Shown piece by piece: positions 59,869 through 64,000 of a stretch of DNA of 64,000 bases. The notes beneath the pieces were generated by a model that saw nothing but the letters and a program-made list of their open reading frames with translations, had not been told where the DNA came from and ran no database searches. Positions within the stretch are counted from its first letter, which is position 1. Each line of letters opens with the position of its first letter. Origin of the DNA: Desulfitobacterium_A sp035539115 (GTDB taxonomy: Bacteria; Bacillota; Desulfitobacteriia; Desulfitobacteriales; Desulfitobacteriaceae); contig NZ_DATLJA010000022.1 of assembly GCF_035539115.1 (NCBI RefSeq), positions 11,530 to 75,529 of the forward strand, written 5' to 3'. The position numbers were made by a program, and so were the translations under genes.

Positions 59869-61704
59869 ATGAAAGAGCCAAAGAAAATTTATGAACGCCG
59901 AAAACAGACTTACGAAAAACTTCAAGAAAAACAGCAACAAACAGCCAATCGTTTGAGCAATTATCGTTTAACCACCTTTATCTTGGGATTGGCTGTGGCT
60001 TTCTTTCTCTACCGAACCTTTAATTCTATTATGGGTATGGCCATGGGGCTTCTCACCTTAATTCTCTTTGGCTATCTCGCGATTCAACACAAGCGCGTCC
60101 GCACTCGACTTAAGTATTCGGAAATCTTAATAGGGCTCAATCGTCAAGGGGTGGATCGTTTAACCGGGAAGTGGGTAAACTTTCCAGACTCAGGTGTCGA
60201 GTTCAAAGACGAAGACCATCCTTATGCTTCCGATTTGGATTTGTTCGGACAAGCCTCGATCTTTCAGTGGATTAACTCGGCCCAAACTCCTTCGGGACGT
60301 GAAACGTTAGCCAAAGTGCTCAAGCAACCGCTTAAAGACCGTTCGGAAATTACGCAACGACAAGTTGCTGTAACCGAGTTGGCTCGTAATTTAGCTTGGC
60401 GGCAACGGTTCGAGTCAGAAGGAATTCTTGTCTCAGATCAACTGAAGCCGACTGAACCTCTTATCCGTTGGGCTGGAGAGAATGATGAATCCTATTTACA
60501 GCCTGCAGTCAAGCTGGGGATGCGAGTTCTCCCCATGATAACCCTTCTCATGATTGCACTCTATGCCTTTCAGCTCTCTATTCCTTGGCAAATCCCTGCC
60601 CTTTTAGTCGTTGTTCAATATCTGCTTCTTAAGGTCTACGGAACAGAACGATCTCAGGTTTTATCCACGGTTTTCCGCTACGAAGCCAGTTTAAAAACCT
60701 ATACCGAGATGCTGAAACATCTCGAAAATCAAAACTTTAATAGTCCGTGGCTTAAAGTACGCCAGGAGAGTCTCCGTGACCAAGCGAGTCAGCCCGCTTA
60801 TCAACAAATTAAGAGACTCTCCAAAATCACCGAGTGGATCTCCAGCCGGGAAAATGCTATTTTTCTAATCGTCAATATCCTGACACTTTGGGATTATCAA
60901 TGTATGATTGCCCTGGAAGAGTGGAAAAAGAAATCGGGACCCCTCCTGAAGACTTGGCTTAAAGTTCTTGCCGAGGTTGAAGCCCTCTCGAGCCTTGCCA
61001 ATATCCGCTTCGATAATCCAGACTGGGCCATGCCTCAAATACTCGAAGAGCATAGCCCAATTCTAAAAGATCAAAACGGCCTATCTGCCCAGAAAATGGG
61101 TCATCCGTTACTCACTCAAAAAAGAGTGGCGAACGACTTCGCAATGAAGACACCATCGGGGATCACTCTGATAACCGGATCGAATATGTCCGGGAAAAGT
61201 ACCTTTCTACGAACGGTGGGGAGTAATCTCGTCCTTGCTTATACAGGAGCTCCTGTCTGTGCCAAACAATTCAGTTGTTCGCTGATGAATCTTTGGACCT
61301 GTATGCGCATCAGTGATAATTTGGAGCAGAATATTTCATCGTTTTATGCCGAGATCCTACGGATCAAACAAATTGTTACAGCTGCGAAAACGGACAAACC
61401 GGTTTTCTTTCTTCTCGACGAAATCTTTAAAGGGACCAACTCCCATGACCGTCATTATGGGGCCAAAGCGCTCATTAACCAATTACAAAAAGATGGGGCG
61501 CTAGGACTCATCTCGACCCATGACTTAGAGCTCGGGGAACTCGAAAAAGAAAGTCACGGTCGGGTTAAAAATTATCATTTCCGCGAATTTTATCAGAATC
61601 AAGAGATCCATTTTGATTATCAATTAAGAGAGGGAATCTCGACGACGAGAAATGCTCTCTATCTTATTAAGATGGCAGGGATTGAACTCGAGGAAGAGGT
61701 TTAA
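59869..61704 (+). CDS. membrane-anchored MutS-like ATPase
   Basis: This is a 611-residue protein with a MutS core but not a mismatch-repair MutS. Two hydrophobic helices lie at about residues 33-75 (TFILGLAVAFFLYR, MGLLTLILFGYLAI) and two more at about 220-250, so it is membrane-bound. A MutS III/clamp-like helical region (about 130-400) is followed by the MutS V ATPase: P-loop ITGSNMSGKSTFLRTVGSN near 435, Walker B VFFLLDEIFKGTNSHDR near 520 and ISTHDLEL. The N-terminal mismatch-recognition domain with the Phe-x-Glu motif is missing. Its function is not established; a related family of membrane MutS-like proteins exists. GGAGGT precedes the ATG and glpK starts 13 bases after the stop. Confidence 0.82.
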   Translation: MKEPKKIYERRKQTYEKLQEKQQQTANRLSNYRLTTFILGLAVAFFLYRTFNSIMGMAMGLLTLILFGYLAIQHKRVRTRLKYSEILIGLNRQGVDRLTGKWVNFPDSGVEFKDEDHPYASDLDLFGQASIFQWINSAQTPSGRETLAKVLKQPLKDRSEITQRQVAVTELARNLAWRQRFESEGILVSDQLKPTEPLIRWAGENDESYLQPAVKLGMRVLPMITLLMIALYAFQLSIPWQIPALLVVVQYLLLKVYGTERSQVLSTVFRYEASLKTYTEMLKHLENQNFNSPWLKVRQESLRDQASQPAYQQIKRLSKITEWISSRENAIFLIVNILTLWDYQCMIALEEWKKKSGPLLKTWLKVLAEVEALSSLANIRFDNPDWAMPQILEEHSPILKDQNGLSAQKMGHPLLTQKRVANDFAMKTPSGITLITGSNMSGKSTFLRTVGSNLVLAYTGAPVCAKQFSCSLMNLWTCMRISDNLEQNISSFYAEILRIKQIVTAAKTDKPVFFLLDEIFKGTNSHDRHYGAKALINQLQKDGALGLISTHDLELGELEKESHGRVKNYHFREFYQNQEIHFDYQLREGISTTRNALYLIKMAGIELEEEV

Positions 61705-61717
61705 GGGAGAGATCGAT

Positions 61718-63220
61718 GTGAGCAAAAAATATATCCTCGCTCTTGATCAGGGCACAACCAGCTGTCGCGCCATCCTCTTTGACCGTGACAGCCAAATCAT
61801 TGGCATTACCCAGAAGGAATTCACTCAGTACTACCCCCAACCGGGCTGGGTGGAACATGATGCTGAGGAAATCTGGAGCACCCAATACGGAGTCATTGCG
61901 GAACTTCTTGCCCGGACTCAAGTGAACCCCGTAGACATCGCAGGAATCGGCATTACGAACCAAAGAGAAACAACCGTTGTCTGGGATAAACAAACTGGGA
62001 AACCCATTCACCCGGCCATCGTCTGGCAATGCCGAAGAACAACCGAGATCTGTGATGACTTAAAGGCCCGAGGGCTCGAACCCGTATTCAAGGCGAAAAC
62101 TGGTCTTGTTATTGATGCTTATTTTTCGGGAACGAAAATCAAATGGATACTTGATCACGTACCCGATGCTCGCACAAGAGCTGAACGTGGAGAACTCCTC
62201 TTCGGAACGATGGATACCTGGCTTGTTTGGAAACTCACGCAAGGCCAAGTCCATGTCACCGATTATTCCAATGCCTCCCGAACCTTGCTTTATAACATCC
62301 GAGAACTCCAGTGGGATATTGGACTTCTTCAAGAACTTCAAGTGCCCGCAGCCATGCTCCCTGACGTTAAACCCTCCAGCTATCTTTATGGGAACACCGC
62401 TCCTGAAGGCTTCTTCGGATATAAAATCCCGATCGCTGGAATCGCTGGAGACCAACAAGCCGCTCTTTTCGGACAGACCTGCTTTGAACCGGGGATGGCT
62501 AAGAATACTTACGGTACTGGTTGCTTCATGTTGATGAACACAGGAGATCGCGTGATCGAATCCCAAACCGGACTTTTATCCACGATTGCTTGGGGAATTA
62601 ACGGTCAAATCTCCTACGCCCTTGAAGGAAGTATTTTTATTGCCGGAGCCGTCATCCAATGGCTCCGGGATGAATTAAAACTCATTGAAACAGCAGCTGA
62701 CTCTGAGTATTTTGCTGCCAAAGTCCCCGATAACGGGGGCGTCTACGTCGTCCCCGCCTTTACCGGACTCGGAGCCCCACATTGGGACATGCGGGCCCGC
62801 GGTGCCATTTTGGGACTCACTCGAGGCAGTGGTAAAAACCACATTATCCGGGCAGCCCTCGAATCCATGGCCTATCAGACCAAAGATGTCCTTACCGCGA
62901 TGGAAGCTGATTCTGGCCTTAACCTAAAACTTCTCAAAGTCGATGGAGGAGCCGTTGCCAACAATCTCCTAATGCAATTTCAAGCGGATATTTTGGGCGT
63001 CCAAGTTGAACGTCCTCAGTGTATCGAGACGACGGCCTTAGGTGCAGCTTACCTCGCCGGACTCGCGACAGGTTTCTGGCCTGACACGGAAGAACTCATT
63101 AAGCGGTACCACATCGATCGCCACTTCCAACCCCAGATGGCTAAGGACAAGCGCGAGAAATTTTATCGAGGATGGCAGAAAGCGGTTTCACGAGTCAAGG
63201 GGCAGGAAGTATTTGATTGA
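61718..63220 (+). CDS. glpK: glycerol kinase
   Basis: This is a 500-residue enzyme that phosphorylates glycerol to glycerol-3-phosphate with ATP. The start GTG at 61718 (AAGGGAGA eight bases upstream) gives KKYILALDQGTTSCRAILFD, the FGGY ATPase loop. GIGITNQRETTVVWDKQTGK near 80 and the glycerol-binding DTWLVWKLT and QAALFGQTCFEPGMAKNTYG near 260 are conserved. The N-terminal extension in the longer frame overlaps the MutS-like gene and was rejected. No glpF or glpD is adjacent. Confidence 0.95.
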   Translation: MSKKYILALDQGTTSCRAILFDRDSQIIGITQKEFTQYYPQPGWVEHDAEEIWSTQYGVIAELLARTQVNPVDIAGIGITNQRETTVVWDKQTGKPIHPAIVWQCRRTTEICDDLKARGLEPVFKAKTGLVIDAYFSGTKIKWILDHVPDARTRAERGELLFGTMDTWLVWKLTQGQVHVTDYSNASRTLLYNIRELQWDIGLLQELQVPAAMLPDVKPSSYLYGNTAPEGFFGYKIPIAGIAGDQQAALFGQTCFEPGMAKNTYGTGCFMLMNTGDRVIESQTGLLSTIAWGINGQISYALEGSIFIAGAVIQWLRDELKLIETAADSEYFAAKVPDNGGVYVVPAFTGLGAPHWDMRARGAILGLTRGSGKNHIIRAALESMAYQTKDVLTAMEADSGLNLKLLKVDGGAVANNLLMQFQADILGVQVERPQCIETTALGAAYLAGLATGFWPDTEELIKRYHIDRHFQPQMAKDKREKFYRGWQKAVSRVKGQEVFD

Positions 63221-63277
63221 TTTAAAGCGAGTTTTTGAAAAGAGTTGACAAACTTTAATAATTTTGATTTAGAGCAT

Positions 63278-63838
63278 TTACCAACTACTTGGGTAATCAT
63301 GTGGGGGTAAATTTATTTCCTTTCCAGTCATATCGAAATACTTGCCTTTTTCTTCATAATATTTTATATCTGCACCAAGAAAATCGTTCTTACCATCTGT
63401 TGTAATTTGACCTTGATAGATAATAATTCTCTTATTGTTGCTTAAAGCAATTTTCGGTTTATCTTTAAGCGTAAACTCTACAACTTCGCCTATTTTAAAT
63501 GGAAAATCTCCCCTCACAGGGTCTGTCTCACTATGATAATTAAATTCAACCTTTAAATTTAATATATATTTCCCTTCTGATGATTGTTTTAAAGATACTA
63601 TTGTACCTTTTATATATCTTAATCTTGATATTGAATGCCACTCTCCGTTATAAGTATTTTCGAGTGCCTTATTAGATTGCTCTTGTTTAAGATTTACGTT
63701 ATCATCATTTTCTACTGTTGATCCAACAACTTGTGGATTTGTAGATACTATTTTTTCTGTATTCCCATTACAGCCTGTTAATCCAGATAATATGATTCCT
63801 GTGATTATAATAGTCAAAGATTTTTTGAAACTATTCAT
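63278..63838 (-). CDS. hypothetical lipoprotein
   Basis: This is 186 residues from the ATG at 63838; the frame extends upstream to 63943 but the signal peptide begins at this Met (MNSFKKSLTIIITGIILSGL, then TGC). Residues 30-75 are a polar Asn/Gln/Glu linker, and residues about 80-180 have alternating strands (RLRYIKGTIVSLKQ, KYILNLKVEFNY, GEVVEFTL, RIIIYQGQI) typical of a small beta-barrel such as an OB or DUF-type domain. AAGGAAAG precedes the ATG by about 10 bases. The family is not recognised. It is convergent with glpK. Confidence 0.65.
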   Translation of the reverse strand: MNSFKKSLTIIITGIILSGLTGCNGNTEKIVSTNPQVVGSTVENDDNVNLKQEQSNKALENTYNGEWHSISRLRYIKGTIVSLKQSSEGKYILNLKVEFNYHSETDPVRGDFPFKIGEVVEFTLKDKPKIALSNNKRIIIYQGQITTDGKNDFLGADIKYYEEKGKYFDMTGKEINLPPHDYPSSW

Positions 63839-64000
63839 TACTCTATCTTTCCTTCTATAAAACCCAAGTTTGGCGACATAAATTACCAATGCAAGCTGGG
63901 AGCGGGTTTCAGGTTTCAAGAAATCTTTGTAGTCCCTAATCAAAAACAGAACCCCTTTAGCCCAGTAAAATCAATAGTTCGGAGAGGTCATTTTCCAATT

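Overview
The window looks like the chromosome of an anaerobic, probably spore-forming, moderately low-GC Firmicute of the Desulfosporosinus/Desulfitobacterium type. Three things suggest this: a complete-looking anaerobic (early cobalt insertion) cobalamin route with CbiD, CbiG, CbiX and a CbiE-CbiT fusion; Firmicute-style ribosome binding sites and start codons (AGGAGG, frequent TTG and GTG); and genes such as type III glutamine synthetase, CooT, YmaF and a stand-alone PAS histidine kinase. The genus is an inference. No rRNA, tRNA, CRISPR array, prophage or transposase gene was seen.

Layout. 1-8.2 kb: 3' end of an acetyl-CoA synthetase gene, an oxalate/formate-type MFS carrier, a tautomerase, CooT with a cobalt/nickel-type ABC ATPase, a one-polypeptide AbrB-RelE fusion, a TsaA/TrmO-type methyltransferase, a manganese catalase and GlnA type III. 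8.2-14.4 kb: two small unrecognised proteins, one with a cationic octapeptide repeat, then a full branched-chain amino acid ABC transporter (livJ-H-M-G-F). 14.5-30 kb: dehydrogenase, sensor kinase, ferredoxin, DUF2935 protein, a YcdB-like protein with SLH-type modules, lipoprotein, DHA2 exporter, and the cytochrome bd genes cydA-cydB with cydD-cydC. At 30 kb there is a gutted ADP-ribosylglycohydrolase gene.

30.4-46.2 kb is a cobalamin cluster on the minus strand: cbiD, then a cobalamin riboswitch with terminator, cbiET, cbiL, cbiF, cbiG, cbiH, cbiJ, cbiX, cbiC, cbiP, cbiB, cbiA, cobO, pduX-like threonine kinase and cobD. It covers sirohydrochlorin to adenosylcobinamide phosphate. Lower-ligand (cobU/S/T) genes are not here. 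Two intergenic gaps inside the cluster hold inverted copies of a long repeat. The riboswitch leader also carries two tandem copies of a structured dispersed repeat, which recurs in the livJ leader and at 1.7 kb.

46.5-58.6 kb is a catabolic block resembling alicyclic/aromatic acid degradation: BadH-like and BadI-like enzymes, another crotonase, thiolase, fused CoA-transferase, amidohydrolase and a gamma-carbonic-anhydrase-like protein. Two candidate sigma-54 promoters drive it, and two sigma-54 activator genes lie beside it. One activator is split by a frameshift at a run of eight G, and a CoA-ligase gene next to it survives only as a 3' remnant. 58.9-64 kb: YmaF-like and Trp/Glu-rich small proteins, a membrane-anchored MutS-like ATPase, glycerol kinase and a lipoprotein.

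All functions are read from sequence motifs and family memory. No database search was run.
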